Shown: positions 43,030 through 52,590 of the stretch, one piece after another | Numbering within the stretch: the stretch's first letter is position 1 | How the letters are laid out: every line of letters begins with the position of its first letter | NCBI RefSeq assembly: GCF_000298215.1 | Contig: NZ_BAHD01000011.1 | Coordinates: 1-64,000, forward strand | Length of the DNA: 64,000 bases | Origin: Kineosphaera limosa NBRC 100340 | GTDB taxonomy: Bacteria > Actinomycetota > Actinomycetes > Actinomycetales > Dermatophilaceae | Direction: 5' to 3' | Translations under genes and position numbers: made by a program | Notes under the pieces: generated by a model | What the model was told of the DNA's origin: nothing | Database searches by the model: none | The model's input: only the letters and a program-made list of their open reading frames with translations

Positions 43030-43112
43030 GCTGCTCCTTGGTCTCACCTGCCCGTCGTGGGTGTCTCCGATGACACCGGGGCGCAGGGTGACCTAACTAT
43101 GGACCACAATTC

Positions 43113-43126
43113 CTTGCCCTGGCAAG
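43113..43126. promoter_or_regulatory. Small dyad upstream of the amine oxidase operon
   Basis: CTTGCC-CT-GGCAAG, 84 bases upstream of the amine oxidase ATG on the minus strand. It could be a repressor site for the operon; evidence is limited to symmetry and position. Confidence 0.3.
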
Positions 43127-43232
43127 CGCTGGGCGACGAAATCCGTAGTTGACTCTCGTCATGGGCGATGAATCACGGAGGTGACGCGGCAATTGGTACG
43201 GATTCCGATGAACTTCCCCCTCCACCTCGATC

Positions 43233-43261
43233 TTGACACCTATACCCGGCAGGGGTATATC
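43233..43261 (+). promoter_or_regulatory. Copper-responsive promoter with embedded CsoR-like site
   Basis: A TTGACA -35 (43233-43238) and TATATC -10 (43256-43261) are 17 bases apart. Between and overlapping them, TATACCC-GGCAG-GGGTATA (43241-43259) has the form of CsoR operators (TACCC...GGGTA). Copper-free CsoR bound here would block polymerase from the copper ATPase operon. Confidence 0.78.
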
Positions 43262-43272
43262 TAGAGGGAAGG

Positions 43273-43289
43273 ATGCCCCCAGGGGGTAT
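43273..43289. promoter_or_regulatory. Second CsoR-like GC-rich dyad
   Basis: ATG-CCCCC-A-GGGGG-TAT lies between the promoter and the ATPase start, 21 bases before the ATG. It resembles CsoR sites in composition and could be a second operator; it is less symmetric at its ends than the first. Confidence 0.4.
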
Positions 43290-43309
43290 GAGATGAGAGG
43301 GTGAAATCA

Positions 43310-45679
43310 ATGAGCGCCACCAGTCGCTCCGAGTCGGTGCTAGGCAGCACCCCGACCAACAGCATCGAACTTCGTATCGGCGGCATGACCTGCGCGTCGT
43401 GCGCCAACCGCATCGAGAAGAAGCTGAACAAGGTGCCGGGCGTCACGGCATCGGTCAACTACGCCACCGAGACGGCCAGCATCCAAGCCCCGCCGGGCAC
43501 CGAGGCTGCGCAGCTCATCGGCGTCGTCGAGCAGACCGGCTACACCGCCACGGCCCCGGAGCCTGTGCGTGCGACCGAGGACGAGGGGCCGCAGGAGGGC
43601 GACCAGTCGTCGCTGGGTGACCGGGAGGTCGCGGATCTGCGGCAGCGGCTCATCGGTGCGGCGGTGCTCTCGGCGCCGGTCATCGCGATGGCGATGATCC
43701 CGGCGCTGCAGTTCGACTATTGGGGCTTCGCCTCCCTCGTGCTGGCGGCACCGGTCGTCGTGTGGGCGGGCTGGCCGTTCCACCGCGCCGCCGCGCTCAA
43801 TCTGCGGCACGGCGCCGCGACCATGGACACGCTCATCAGCATCGGGACGACCGCGGCCCTGCTGTGGTCGATCGTCGCGCTCTTCTTCGGCACCGCCGGG
43901 CAACCCGGTGTCGTGCACCCGTTCGAGCTGACGATCTCGCACGGCGACGGCCTGTCCCACATCTACCTGGAGGTCGCGGCCGGCGTCATCACGTTCGTGC
44001 TGCTCGGTCGCTACCTGGAGAAGCGGTCCAAGCGCCGCGCCGGGGCGGCTCTGCGGGCCCTGCTGGAGATGGGCGCCAAGGATGTCGCGGTGCTCCGCGA
44101 CGGCCGCGAAGAGCGAATCCCGGTGGAGCAACTCACGGTCGGCGACGAGTTCGTCGTGCGCCCGGGCGAGAAGGTGGCGACCGACGGCGTCGTCGTCTCC
44201 GGGACCAGCGCGATCGACGCCTCGATGCTCACGGGGGAGTCCGTGCCGGTCGAGGTCGGCGAGGGCGACGCCGTGACCGGGGCGACCGTCAACGCCGGCG
44301 GTCGGATCGTCGTGCGCGCCACCCGAATCGGCTCGGACACCCAGCTGGCGCAGATGGCCAAGCTCGTGCAGGACGCCCAGTCGGGCAAGGCCGCCATCCA
44401 GCGCCTGGCCGACCGCGTGTCGGCGGTCTTCGTGCCGATCGTCATCGTCATCGCGCTGGTCACGCTCGGCACCTGGCTGGCGCTGGGCTACCCGCCGGCC
44501 ACCGCGTTCACTGCGGCGGTTGCGGTGCTCATCATCGCCTGCCCGTGCGCCCTCGGCCTGGCGACCCCGACCGCGCTGCTCGTCGGCACCGGTCGCGGAG
44601 CGCAGCTGGGGGTGCTCATCAAGGGCCCCGAGGTGCTGGAGTCCACCCGCCGCATCGACACGGTGGTGCTCGACAAGACCGGGACCGTCACGCAGGGCGC
44701 GATGACGCTCGACGAGGCGATCCCCGCCGACGGGGTGTCGCGCGAGCTGCTGCTGCGCCTGGCCGGGGCCGTGGAGGACGCCTCCGAGCACCCGATCGCC
44801 CGCGCGATCGCCACCGGAGCCCGCCAGGGGAACAGTGACCTGCCGGCCGTCTCGTCGTTCCAGAACCTGGAGGGCCGTGGGGTCCGCGGCGTCGTGGAGG
44901 GCCACGACGTGCTGGTCGGTCGGCCGAGTCTGCTGGCCGAGCACGACCAGCCGCTGGACGAGTCACTGCAGCGCGCTCTGGAGGCCGCCCAGGCGCGGGG
45001 CACGACCGCTGTCGCGGTGGGCTGGGATGGCCGGGCTCGGGGGCTGCTGGTCGTGGCCGATCAGCTCAAGCCCACAAGCACGCAGGCCGTCGCCCAGCTC
45101 AAGGCACTCGGGCTGACTCCGGTGCTGCTGACCGGCGACAACGAGACGGTCGCGCGACAGGTGGCCAAGGAGGTCGGCATCGACGAGGTCATCGCAGAGG
45201 TGCTGCCCGCCGACAAGGTCGACGTCGTCGCCCGCCTCCAGGGCGCCGGCCGCACGGTCGCGATGGTCGGAGACGGTGTCAACGACGCCCCTGCACTCGC
45301 CCAGGCCGATCTCGGGCTGGCGATGGGCACGGGCACCGACGTCGCGATGGAGGCGGCCGACATCACCCTGGTGCGCGGCGACCTCCGCGCCGCCGCCGAC
45401 GCGATCCGGCTCTCCCGCCGGACGCTGCGCACGATCAAGGGCAACCTCTTCTGGGCCTTCGCCTACAACACGGCGGCGATCCCGCTCGCGGCGCTCGGGC
45501 TGCTCAACCCGATGCTGGCCGGCGCGGCGATGGCCTTCTCCAGCGTCTTCGTCGTCGGCAACAGCCTGCGGTTGCGCCGGTTCCGGTCACGGGCCGACGA
45601 ATCGCCGCGCGCCGCGGCCACGCAGGGCCGCCCGAACGCCCAGCCAGCAGCAACGACCCACGCAGGAGCGCACCGATGA
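43310..45679 (+). CDS. copA: Copper-translocating P1B-type ATPase
   Basis: 789-residue membrane pump exporting Cu+. One N-terminal metal-binding domain with GMTCASCA (Cys28, Cys31), eight expected helices, the transmembrane metal site [11 protein letters not shown] near residue 410, phosphorylation motif DKTGTVT near residue 454 and the hinge [10 protein letters not shown] near residue 652. ATG 43310 is chosen over GTG 43301, which overlaps the purine-rich ribosome site. Its stop overlaps csoR. The CPC motif and CsoR context support Cu+ rather than Zn. Confidence 0.95.
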   Translation: MSATSRSESVLGSTPTNSIELRIGGMTCASCANRIEKKLNKVPGVTASVNYATETASIQAPPGTEAAQLIGVVEQTGYTATAPEPVRATEDEGPQEGDQSSLGDREVADLRQRLIGAAVLSAPVIAMAMIPALQFDYWGFASLVLAAPVVVWAGWPFHRAAALNLRHGAATMDTLISIGTTAALLWSIVALFFGTAGQPGVVHPFELTISHGDGLSHIYLEVAAGVITFVLLGRYLEKRSKRRAGAALRALLEMGAKDVAVLRDGREERIPVEQLTVGDEFVVRPGEKVATDGVVVSGTSAIDASMLTGESVPVEVGEGDAVTGATVNAGGRIVVRATRIGSDTQLAQMAKLVQDAQSGKAAIQRLADRVSAVFVPIVIVIALVTLGTWLALGYPPATAFTAAVAVLIIACPCALGLATPTALLVGTGRGAQLGVLIKGPEVLESTRRIDTVVLDKTGTVTQGAMTLDEAIPADGVSRELLLRLAGAVEDASEHPIARAIATGARQGNSDLPAVSSFQNLEGRGVRGVVEGHDVLVGRPSLLAEHDQPLDESLQRALEAAQARGTTAVAVGWDGRARGLLVVADQLKPTSTQAVAQLKALGLTPVLLTGDNETVARQVAKEVGIDEVIAEVLPADKVDVVARLQGAGRTVAMVGDGVNDAPALAQADLGLAMGTGTDVAMEAADITLVRGDLRAAADAIRLSRRTLRTIKGNLFWAFAYNTAAIPLAALGLLNPMLAGAAMAFSSVFVVGNSLRLRRFRSRADESPRAAATQGRPNAQPAATTHAGAHR

Positions 45680-46014
45680 CCCAGACCGAAGACACCAGCC
45701 CCGCCACGCCCGAGCCCGCCACGTCGGACCACACGCACGGCTACATCAGCGACAAGGCCCGCTACCTGGCGCGCCTCAAACGCATCGAGGGCCAGGCCCG
45801 CGGCATCCACCGGATGATCGACGAAGACACCTACTGCATCGACATCCTCACCCAGATCAGCGCCCTGACCAGCGCCCTGGAGAATGTCGCGCTCGCCCTT
45901 CTTGACGATCACCTCAAGCACTGCGTCGTCGACGCCGCTCGCGCCGGCGGCCCCGAGGCCCAGGCCAAGATCGACGAGGCCTCGGCGGCCATCGCCCGCC
46001 TCGTCAAGTCCTGA
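45676..46014 (+). CDS. csoR: CsoR copper-sensing repressor
   Basis: 112-residue all-helical repressor of the CsoR/RcnR (DUF156) family. The copper ligands are present: Cys54 in DTYCIDIL, and His79 and Cys83 in [11 protein letters not shown]. The N-terminal helix contains [12 protein letters not shown], the family hallmark. It is the second gene of the copA operon (4-base overlap) and should bind the site at 43241-43259, releasing it when Cu+ binds. Confidence 0.95.
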   Translation: MTQTEDTSPATPEPATSDHTHGYISDKARYLARLKRIEGQARGIHRMIDEDTYCIDILTQISALTSALENVALALLDDHLKHCVVDAARAGGPEAQAKIDEASAAIARLVKS

Positions 46015-46044
46015 CTGGCGGGCTGCGGACGAGGGTGCGGCGCA

Positions 46045-46063
46045 AGGTGGGTATTGCCCACCT
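46045..46063. terminator. Hairpin between csoR and the toxin-antitoxin-like pair
   Basis: AGGTGGG-TATTG-CCCACCT, a 7-bp stem, 31 bases after the csoR stop and 55 before the next start. It could end the copA-csoR transcript or be an operator for the downstream pair. Confidence 0.45.
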
Positions 46064-46117
46064 GCCCCGCGAGTGTGAGAATGAGGTGTCCGCTTCTGGG
46101 TCTATCGGAGGTATGTG

Positions 46118-46390
46118 ATGAGCGCGCTGGCAGGCTTCACGCCGGTCACCGAAGTAGCGGCCGACGACCGCGCCAGAATCGCCTTCGGTCGCGTCGGCGT
46201 GCACGGTCAGGACCGATTCCTGGTCTCCACGCGTGAGACTGGCGAGATCTTGCTGACGCCGCTGGCCTCCATCCCTAAGCGCGAACTCGATGTCTGGGAG
46301 AACGAGGAGTTGCTGGCCTCGGTGATGCGCGGTGCGATGCAGTACGCGGCCGGCGACCTGGTCGAGCGCGACGATCTCGACGACGAGTGA
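46118..46390 (+). CDS. Small protein upstream of a RelE/ParE-like toxin, candidate antitoxin
   Basis: 90 residues, acidic at the C-terminus (DLVERDDLDDE). It reads FLVSTRETGEILLTPLASIP in the middle, reminiscent of the small strand-rich N-domain of some antitoxins, and ends in helical sequence. ATG 46118 has GGAGG six bases upstream. Its stop overlaps the GTG of the next gene. No named family recognised; the antitoxin call rests on size, charge and gene coupling. Confidence 0.68.
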   Translation: MSALAGFTPVTEVAADDRARIAFGRVGVHGQDRFLVSTRETGEILLTPLASIPKRELDVWENEELLASVMRGAMQYAAGDLVERDDLDDE

Positions 46391-46701
46391 GCGCCCCTCC
46401 GTTCCGCTTGCGCTACACGCGGGAGGCTTCGAGCATCCTTGATGATCTGCAGCGGCCCCAGTTCGAGAAGAAGCGCAAGAAGGTCGACAAGGCCCGACGG
46501 ATGCTGCGCGATCAGGGCCCGGCATACCCAGGCCTGAATTCCCACAAGTTCAGCTCGTTGAGCGGGCCGAACGGCGAGGAAGTCTGGGAGTCCTATGTCG
46601 AGAACCGGACACCCGGTGCCTGGCGGATCTTCTGGATCTACGGGCCGGCGGCCGACGAGATCACGATCATCTCGGTGGGGCCACACCCTGATCGCGGGTG
46701 A
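46387..46701 (+). CDS. RelE/ParE-superfamily toxin-like protein
   Basis: 104 residues, basic. LRYTREASSILDDLQRPQFE, a Lys/Arg-rich helix (KKRKKVDKARRML) and the C-terminal strands WESYVENRTPGAWRIFWIYG and ITIISVGPH give the strand-helix-strand order of RelE/ParE folds, with the typical ending in GPHPD. GTG 46387 overlaps the upstream stop. Likely the toxin half of a type II module; target (ribosome-bound mRNA or other) unknown. Confidence 0.7.
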   Translation: MSAPPFRLRYTREASSILDDLQRPQFEKKRKKVDKARRMLRDQGPAYPGLNSHKFSSLSGPNGEEVWESYVENRTPGAWRIFWIYGPAADEITIISVGPHPDRG

Positions 46702-46711
46702 CGCCCGCCGG

Positions 46712-47770
46712 CTAGAGCAGCACCTCGCCGAGGTCGTAAGCGGGGGCGCGGTCGATCTGGTCGATGGTGCACGAGGTCGGCTCGCGGTCGGGCCGCCAGC
46801 GCAGGAACGTCACGGCGTGGCGAAAGCGCCAGCCCTCGAGCTGGTCGAACGCCACCTCGACGACGCGCTCGGGGCGCAACGGCACGTAGCTCACGTCCTT
46901 GGCCGAGGAGAAGCGCGACCGGTCGGTCTCCGCGTGCGCCACGTGGCCGTCGTCGTCGCGCACGACCAGCGGCTCCAGCTCCTCAACGAGTTCGAGCCGC
47001 CGCTTGGCCGTGAACGCCGCGATGCCGCCGACGTTGAACAGCCGCCCGTCGTCGCCGTACAGCCCCAGCAGCAGCGAGCCGACACCCTGGCCCGACTTGT
47101 GCACCCGGTAGCCGGTGACGACGGCATCACCCGTGCGCTTGTGCTTGATCTTCAGCATCGTCCGCTTGCCCGGCTCGTACGGCCGGTCCGCGGGCTTGGC
47201 CACGACCCCGTCGAGCCCGGCACCCTCGAAACGTTCGAACCAGTCACGCGCCTCGTCGGCGTCGCGGGTGGCGCGGGTCAGGTGGATCGGGGCCCCGTCC
47301 GGCAGCGGCGCCAACACCGCCTCCAGTCTGGCCCGACGCTCGCGGAACGGCTCGTGCAGCAACGACTCCTGCCCGAGGGCCAACAGGTCGAAGCAGACCA
47401 ACTCCGCAGGCGTCTCCTGAGACAGTTTGGCCACCCGACTCGCCGCCGGGTGGATGCGTTGACTCAGGGCCTCCCACTGCAGCCGTTGGGCTCCCGACGA
47501 CCCCGAGCGCACGACGATCTCGGCATCGATCGCACACTGTTGTGGCAGATATTCTCGGACCGCCTCGACGACCTCCGGAAAGTAGCGGGTCAACGGCTTG
47601 GCCCCGCGGCTGGCGAGCTCGACCTCGTCGCCGTCGCGCAACACGATGCAGCGAAAGCCGTCCCACTTCGGTTCGTAGATCAGCCCGCCCGGCACCGAGT
47701 CGGCGGCAGGGACCGAGGCCACGGCCTTGGCGAGCATGGGGGAGACGGGCAGTTCGATCGGCAGGTGCAC
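46712..47770 (-). CDS. ATP-dependent DNA ligase (LigC/LigD-ligase type)
   Basis: 352-residue DNA ligase. The adenylation motif EPKWDGFRC contains the nucleotidyl-accepting Lys near residue 45; motif III-like LVCFDLLAL, motif IV LDGVVAKP, and motif V RTMLKIKHKRTGDAVVTGYR are present, followed by the OB-fold domain. GTG 47770 is chosen; longer frames upstream overlap the divergent hydrolase. Acts in repair; a separate LigD-type polymerase is encoded at 32378. Convergent with the toxin-like gene, 10 bases away. Confidence 0.93.
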   Translation of the reverse strand: MHLPIELPVSPMLAKAVASVPAADSVPGGLIYEPKWDGFRCIVLRDGDEVELASRGAKPLTRYFPEVVEAVREYLPQQCAIDAEIVVRSGSSGAQRLQWEALSQRIHPAASRVAKLSQETPAELVCFDLLALGQESLLHEPFRERRARLEAVLAPLPDGAPIHLTRATRDADEARDWFERFEGAGLDGVVAKPADRPYEPGKRTMLKIKHKRTGDAVVTGYRVHKSGQGVGSLLLGLYGDDGRLFNVGGIAAFTAKRRLELVEELEPLVVRDDDGHVAHAETDRSRFSSAKDVSYVPLRPERVVEVAFDQLEGWRFRHAVTFLRWRPDREPTSCTIDQIDRAPAYDLGEVLL

Positions 47771-47842
47771 CCGGCCATTGTGGCTCTTTTCGGGTGTGCC
47801 GTCGCCGCGCGGGCACGCGCGTCGACCTGAGACGATGGGCTC

Positions 47843-49132
47843 ATGGATGCAGACTCCCGGTCGAGCGCGGCGAAGGTCGCGGCCGTCGCCGGACTGACCG
47901 GGGCGGGCATCGGCTTGGCGTCGGTGGCGGGCTCGGTCAGCGCGGGCGCCTACCTGGCCCGAGTCCTGCTGACCCCGGAGCGGGAGCGGCCGCAGACCGA
48001 GGAGATCCTGGCCGTCGACCCCGGCTTCATCACCCTGCGCGCCGACGAGGAGACGGTGGTGCCGGGCCGCTACGGCCTGTGGTTCGACGAGGGCCGCGGA
48101 CACCTACGCATGGGCGACATCGTCGACCGCACCGACGGCGACCCGGAGACGACGCCGCCGGCCAACCGGTTGCGTCGCGGCGCGAAGACCCCGGCTCCGG
48201 TACCCACCGTCACCCGCGCCATCGAAGGCATCGACATCGGCATCCCGGCCCCCGGCCCGGCCCGCTGGGACGGCTACTTCTACGCGCAGCCGCCGACTGA
48301 GAGCCTCGGTCTCGCGCACCACGACGTCGTGGTGCCCAGTGAGATCGGGCCGCTACCGGCCTGGTTGATGCCCGGGCACGGCGACCCTGGCGCGGCCTCC
48401 CCGCACACCGCGGGCGCCGCCACCCCGTGGGCGATCCTCGTGCACGGGCGCGGCGCCACCCGACACGAATGCCTGCGCGCCGTGCCGACGCTGCACCGCC
48501 TCGGCATCACCAGCCTCGTCCCCACCTACCGCAACGACGCCGAAGGGCCGCCGAGCCCCGACGGCCTGTACAACCTCGGCCTGTCCGAGTGGCGCGACAC
48601 CCAGGCCGCGATGGCCTACGCGCTCGAGCGCGGCGCCAGCGACCTCGTGCTCGTCGGCTGGTCGATGGGCGGCGCGATCGTCATGCAGACCCTCGACCTG
48701 TCGCCGCTGAAGCACCACGTGCGCCTGGCCATCCTCGACTCCCCGGTCATCGACTGGGCCGACGTCATCGCCCACCACGCTCGGCTGCGCAAGGTGCCTT
48801 CCCCGCTGGCCCATCTCGCCCAAGGGCTCATCGGGGCCCGCTGGGCCCGTGGCCTCGTCGGGGTGCACGAGCCGCTCGATGTGGCCCGCACCGACTGGCA
48901 ACACCGCGCGGACGAGGTGCATCACCCGATTCTGCTCATCCACTCGGCCGACGACGAATTCGTTCCTGTGGGACCCTCTCGCGAATTCGCCCGGCGCCGA
49001 AGCGACCTCGTGCGCTACGAGGAATGGCGCACGGCCCGGCACGTCAAGGAGTGGAACGTCGACCAAGAGCGCTGGGAGCGGGTCGTCACCGAGGCACTCA
49101 CGGGAGCGCTCGCGCGGTTGAGCGCCGGCTGA
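47843..49132 (+). CDS. Alpha/beta hydrolase with N-terminal extension
   Basis: 429 residues. The first 50 contain a hydrophobic Gly/Ala stretch (VAGLTGAGIGLASVAGSVSAG) that may be a membrane anchor. A 100-residue unassigned region is followed by the hydrolase domain with WAILVHGRGATRHECL, the nucleophile elbow VGWSMGGAIVM, an acid residue in HSADDEFVPVGPS and a His in WRTARHVKEWN. It resembles cell-envelope hydrolases of actinobacteria. Substrate unknown. Confidence 0.88.
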   Translation: MDADSRSSAAKVAAVAGLTGAGIGLASVAGSVSAGAYLARVLLTPERERPQTEEILAVDPGFITLRADEETVVPGRYGLWFDEGRGHLRMGDIVDRTDGDPETTPPANRLRRGAKTPAPVPTVTRAIEGIDIGIPAPGPARWDGYFYAQPPTESLGLAHHDVVVPSEIGPLPAWLMPGHGDPGAASPHTAGAATPWAILVHGRGATRHECLRAVPTLHRLGITSLVPTYRNDAEGPPSPDGLYNLGLSEWRDTQAAMAYALERGASDLVLVGWSMGGAIVMQTLDLSPLKHHVRLAILDSPVIDWADVIAHHARLRKVPSPLAHLAQGLIGARWARGLVGVHEPLDVARTDWQHRADEVHHPILLIHSADDEFVPVGPSREFARRRSDLVRYEEWRTARHVKEWNVDQERWERVVTEALTGALARLSAG

Positions 49133-49176
49133 GGGCATTCGGAGGCCGAAGCCCGGCGGATGGGTCAGGATGTGCC

Positions 49177-50064
49177 ATGGCCAAGAAGAAGAGCGAGCCC
49201 GCCCCCACCACCGCACAGGCGCTCGACGCGATCTCGTTCGCCGACGCGTTGGCTGTCGGCCCCGGGTTCCGCCTCGACGAACTCGACCCGCGCGCCACCC
49301 CGGCCTTCCCCGGAGCCAAGACCGACGGCCAGGCCGCCCTGGCAGCCGGCGTCGACGAGATCTCGCAACTGCAGGAGCGCCTGTACGCCCAGGCCCGTGC
49401 GGGCGCCTCAACGCAGCGGCTGCTCCTCGTCGTGCAGGGCATGGACACCTCCGGTAAGGGCGGCATCATGCGGCACGTCGTCGGCCTCATGGACCCCCAG
49501 GGGGTGCAGATCACCGCCTTCAAGGCGCCGACCGCGCAGGAGAAGGAGCACCCCTTTCTGTGGCGCATCCGCCGAGCCCTGCCCACACCGGGCTACATCG
49601 GGGTGTTCGACCGCTCCCAGTACGAGGACGTGCTCATCGTGCGGGTGCGCAACCTGGTGCCCGCCTCGACGTGGAGCCGGCGCTACAACCAGATCAACGC
49701 CTTCGAGAAGTCCGCCGCCAAAGAGGGCATCACGACGGTCAAGGTCATGCTGCACATCTCCAAGGAGGAGCAGTGTGCCCGACTGCTCGAACGGCTCGAT
49801 CGCCCCGACAAGTACTGGAAGTACAACCCCGGCGACATCGACGAGCGCGCCCGCTGGGAGGACTACCAGGTGGCCTACCAGGCCGCGCTGGAGAAGACCT
49901 CCACCGAGATCGCGCCGTGGTACGTCGTTCCCGCCGACCGCAAGTGGTACGCGCGGCTGGCCGTGCAGCGCCTCGTGCTGGAGCACCTGCGGGTGATGAA
50001 CCCGCAGTGGCCGCCGGCCGACTTCGACGTGGAGACCGAAAAGGCCCGCCTCGCGAACAGTTGA
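49177..50064 (+). CDS. Polyphosphate kinase 2 family protein
   Basis: 295-residue PPK2-family phosphotransferase that uses polyphosphate to phosphorylate nucleotides. Walker A QGMDTSGKGGIMRHVVGL, lid and Walker B regions GVFDRSQYEDVLIVRV, then WYVVPADRKWYARL are hallmarks of the one-domain class. ATG 49177, 44 bases after the hydrolase stop, with no strong ribosome site. Whether it acts on AMP or on nucleoside diphosphates cannot be read from sequence. Confidence 0.93.
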   Translation: MAKKKSEPAPTTAQALDAISFADALAVGPGFRLDELDPRATPAFPGAKTDGQAALAAGVDEISQLQERLYAQARAGASTQRLLLVVQGMDTSGKGGIMRHVVGLMDPQGVQITAFKAPTAQEKEHPFLWRIRRALPTPGYIGVFDRSQYEDVLIVRVRNLVPASTWSRRYNQINAFEKSAAKEGITTVKVMLHISKEEQCARLLERLDRPDKYWKYNPGDIDERARWEDYQVAYQAALEKTSTEIAPWYVVPADRKWYARLAVQRLVLEHLRVMNPQWPPADFDVETEKARLANS

Positions 50065-50079
50065 CCGCGGCCACCGCGG
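50065..50079. terminator. Short hairpin after the PPK2 gene
   Basis: CCGCGG-CCA-CCGCGG followed by GTTCTTC, in the 42-base gap between the convergent PPK2 and glgX stops. The six-base stem is short; a possible terminator. Confidence 0.35.
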
Positions 50080-50106
50080 GTTCTTCGTCCTGCCTGAGCT
50101 GTTGGG

Positions 50107-52551
50107 CTACTCCTGTGGCTCGCCCTGGTCCTGCGCTTCCTGCGCTTCCTGCGCCTGCGCAGGCTGCCCCTCCTGGGCCTGCTCGTCGTGCGGCTGCTCC
50201 TCGTGGGGCTGCTCTTGCGCAGGTGCATCCTCCGGCGGCGCGGCCTCACTCGCCTTGGGCTTGGTGGCCTTCTTGCGGCCGCGTCCCGCGGTCTTGCGGG
50301 TGGCGCGGGCCCGGGCAGCGCGTTCGGCGCTGCGCTCGGCCCGCTCCGGGGACTCGCCGGCCAAGCCTTCCTGCACCGCCGTCACCTCGACCCGCTCCAA
50401 CTCGGCGTCGACCGCCACGACATCCTCGGGCAGCGGCACGCTCCTGAGGATGACCACCGAACGGCCCTCCACGTCGAGCACAGTGCCCGGGTTGTGCACG
50501 CTCTGCTCACGCGCTGGGCGACCCGCGGGCAGCGCGGTGTTGACGACCTCTTCCCAGGCCACGTCCTCGACGATCCTGGGCACCATGAACTTCACCGAGT
50601 CCCAGTGGGCGTTGAACATCAGCACGAAATGGTCGTCCTGCACCCGCTGCCCCAACGGGCCAGGCTCCAGGATGGCGTCGCCGTTGAGGAAGAGTGAGAG
50701 CGTGCGGGCGTAACCGGTCTGCCAGTCGTCCTCGGCCATCTCGGTGCCGTCGACCCGCAGCCACACGATGTCGTGCAGGTCGGAGACGCCGCCGTGGTCG
50801 GCGCTGCCGGAGAAGAACCGCCGGCGGCGGAACACCGGGTGCTGCATGCGCAACTCGACGATGCGGCTGGCGAAGTCGAGCAACTCCTGCTGCTCGCGGC
50901 CGAGGTTCCAGTCGATCCAGGAGATCTCGTTGTCCTGGCAGTACACGTTGTTGTTGCCGCCCTGGGTGCGACCCAGCTCGTCGCCGTGGGCGATCATCGG
51001 AACGCCCTGGCTGACCATCAGCGTCGTCAGGAAGTTGCGGATCTGGCGCAGCCGAAGCGCCCGGATCTCCGGGTCGTCCGTGGGGCCCTCCGCGCCGCAG
51101 TTCCAGCTGCGGTTGTGGCTTTCGCCGTCGTTGCCGCCCTCGCCGTTCGCCTCGTTGTGCTTCTCGTTGTAACTGACGAGGTCGCGCAGCGTGAAGCCGT
51201 CGTGGGCGATGATGAAGTTGATGGAGGCGATCGGCCAGCGCCCCGAGTGGGCGTACAGGTCCGAGGAGCCGGTCAGGCGTGAGGCGAACTCGGACAGGGC
51301 CGCGGCCTCACCGCGCCAGTAGTCGCGCACGGTGTCGCGGTACTTGCCGTTCCATTCGGTCCACAGGGGCGGGAAGTTGCCGACCTGGTACCCGCCGTCG
51401 CCCAGATCCCACGGCTCGGCGATGAGCTTGACCTGGGAGATCACCGGGTCTTGCTGGATGATGTCGAAGAACGCGGACAGCTTGTCGACCTCGTGGAACT
51501 GGCGAGCCAGCGTCGCCGCCAGGTCGAACCGGAAGCCGTCGACGTGCATTTCGGTGACCCAGTAACGCAGCGAGTCCATGATGAGCTGCAACACGTGCGG
51601 GTTGCGCATGAGCAGGCTGTTGCCGGTGCCCGTCGTGTCGTAGTAGTGCTCCTTGGCGTCGTCGACGAGCCGGTAGTAGCTCGCGTTGTCGAGCCCGCGG
51701 AAACACAGGGTCGGGCCGTACTCGTTGCCCTCGGCCGTGTGGTTGTAGACGACGTCGAGGATGACCTCGATGCCGGCGTCGTGCAGGGCCTTGACCATCG
51801 CCTTGAACTCGGTCACCTGCTGGCCGCGGGTGCCGTGCGCCGCGTAGCCGTTGTGCGGGGCCAAGAAGCCGATGGTGTTGTAGCCCCAGTAGTTCGTCAG
51901 GCCCCGGTCCTGCAGGTGCGAGTCCTGCACGAACTGGTGTACGGGCAGCAACTCGATGGCCGTGATGCCGAGGTCCGTCAGGTGCTTGATGATCGCCGGG
52001 TGGGCGATTCCCGCGTAGGTGCCGCGGATCTCCTCCGGCACCTCCGGGTGCGTCATCGTCAGCCCCTTGACGTGGGCTTCGTAGATGACGCTGTTGTGGT
52101 ACTCGTGCCGCGGCGGACGGTCGTGGCCCCAGTCGAAGTAGGGGTTGACGACCACCGAGAGCATCGTGTGCTCCAGCGAGTCCTCGTCGTTGATCGAGTT
52201 GACGTCGCCGAACTTGTAGGCGAAGAGCGACTCGTCGCTGGTGATCTGCCCGTCGATGGCCTTGGCGTAGGGGTCGAGCAGCAGCTTGTTCGGGTTGCAG
52301 CGGTGCCCGTTCTCGGGCTCGTAGGGACCGTGGACGCGGAAGCCGTACCGGTGCCCGGGCTGCAGGTGCGGCACATAGCCGTGCCAGACGTAGCCGTCGA
52401 CCTCAGTCAACTCGATACGGGTCTCGTTGTCTTCGTCGTCGATGAGGCACAGCTCGACCTTGCTGGCCACCTCCGAGAAGACGGCGAAGTTCACGCCCGA
52501 CCCGTCGTAGGTCGCGCCGAGCGGATACGCCTTACCAGGCCAGATGTCCAT
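50107..52551 (-). CDS. glgX: Glycogen debranching enzyme GlgX
   Basis: 814-residue GH13 isoamylase-type enzyme that cuts alpha-1,6 branches of glycogen. N-terminal carbohydrate-binding domain, then catalytic motifs DVVYNHTAEG, DGFRFDLAATLAR (nucleophile Asp), KLIAEPWDLG (acid/base Glu) and NFIIAHDGFTL. The last 90 residues are an unusual tail: a basic stretch (TRKTAGRGRKKATKPKA) and then a Gln/Glu/Pro/Ala repeat region (EEQPHDEQAQEGQPAQAQEA) coded by near-repeats. ATG 52551 with AAGGA upstream; a GC palindrome sits in the leader. Confidence 0.95.
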   Translation of the reverse strand: MDIWPGKAYPLGATYDGSGVNFAVFSEVASKVELCLIDDEDNETRIELTEVDGYVWHGYVPHLQPGHRYGFRVHGPYEPENGHRCNPNKLLLDPYAKAIDGQITSDESLFAYKFGDVNSINDEDSLEHTMLSVVVNPYFDWGHDRPPRHEYHNSVIYEAHVKGLTMTHPEVPEEIRGTYAGIAHPAIIKHLTDLGITAIELLPVHQFVQDSHLQDRGLTNYWGYNTIGFLAPHNGYAAHGTRGQQVTEFKAMVKALHDAGIEVILDVVYNHTAEGNEYGPTLCFRGLDNASYYRLVDDAKEHYYDTTGTGNSLLMRNPHVLQLIMDSLRYWVTEMHVDGFRFDLAATLARQFHEVDKLSAFFDIIQQDPVISQVKLIAEPWDLGDGGYQVGNFPPLWTEWNGKYRDTVRDYWRGEAAALSEFASRLTGSSDLYAHSGRWPIASINFIIAHDGFTLRDLVSYNEKHNEANGEGGNDGESHNRSWNCGAEGPTDDPEIRALRLRQIRNFLTTLMVSQGVPMIAHGDELGRTQGGNNNVYCQDNEISWIDWNLGREQQELLDFASRIVELRMQHPVFRRRRFFSGSADHGGVSDLHDIVWLRVDGTEMAEDDWQTGYARTLSLFLNGDAILEPGPLGQRVQDDHFVLMFNAHWDSVKFMVPRIVEDVAWEEVVNTALPAGRPAREQSVHNPGTVLDVEGRSVVILRSVPLPEDVVAVDAELERVEVTAVQEGLAGESPERAERSAERAARARATRKTAGRGRKKATKPKASEAAPPEDAPAQEQPHEEQPHDEQAQEGQPAQAQEAQEAQDQGEPQE

Positions 52552-52570
52552 GCTTCCTTCTTGTGTCGCG

Positions 52571-52590
52571 GCGGCGCCCGCGGGCGCCGC
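52571..52590. promoter_or_regulatory. 20-bp GC palindrome in the glgX leader
   Basis: GCGGCGCCCGCGGGCGCCGC is perfectly self-complementary and lies 20 bases upstream of the glgX ATG. It could be an operator or a leader hairpin that masks the ribosome site; GC-only sequence can also arise by chance in this genome. Confidence 0.35.
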
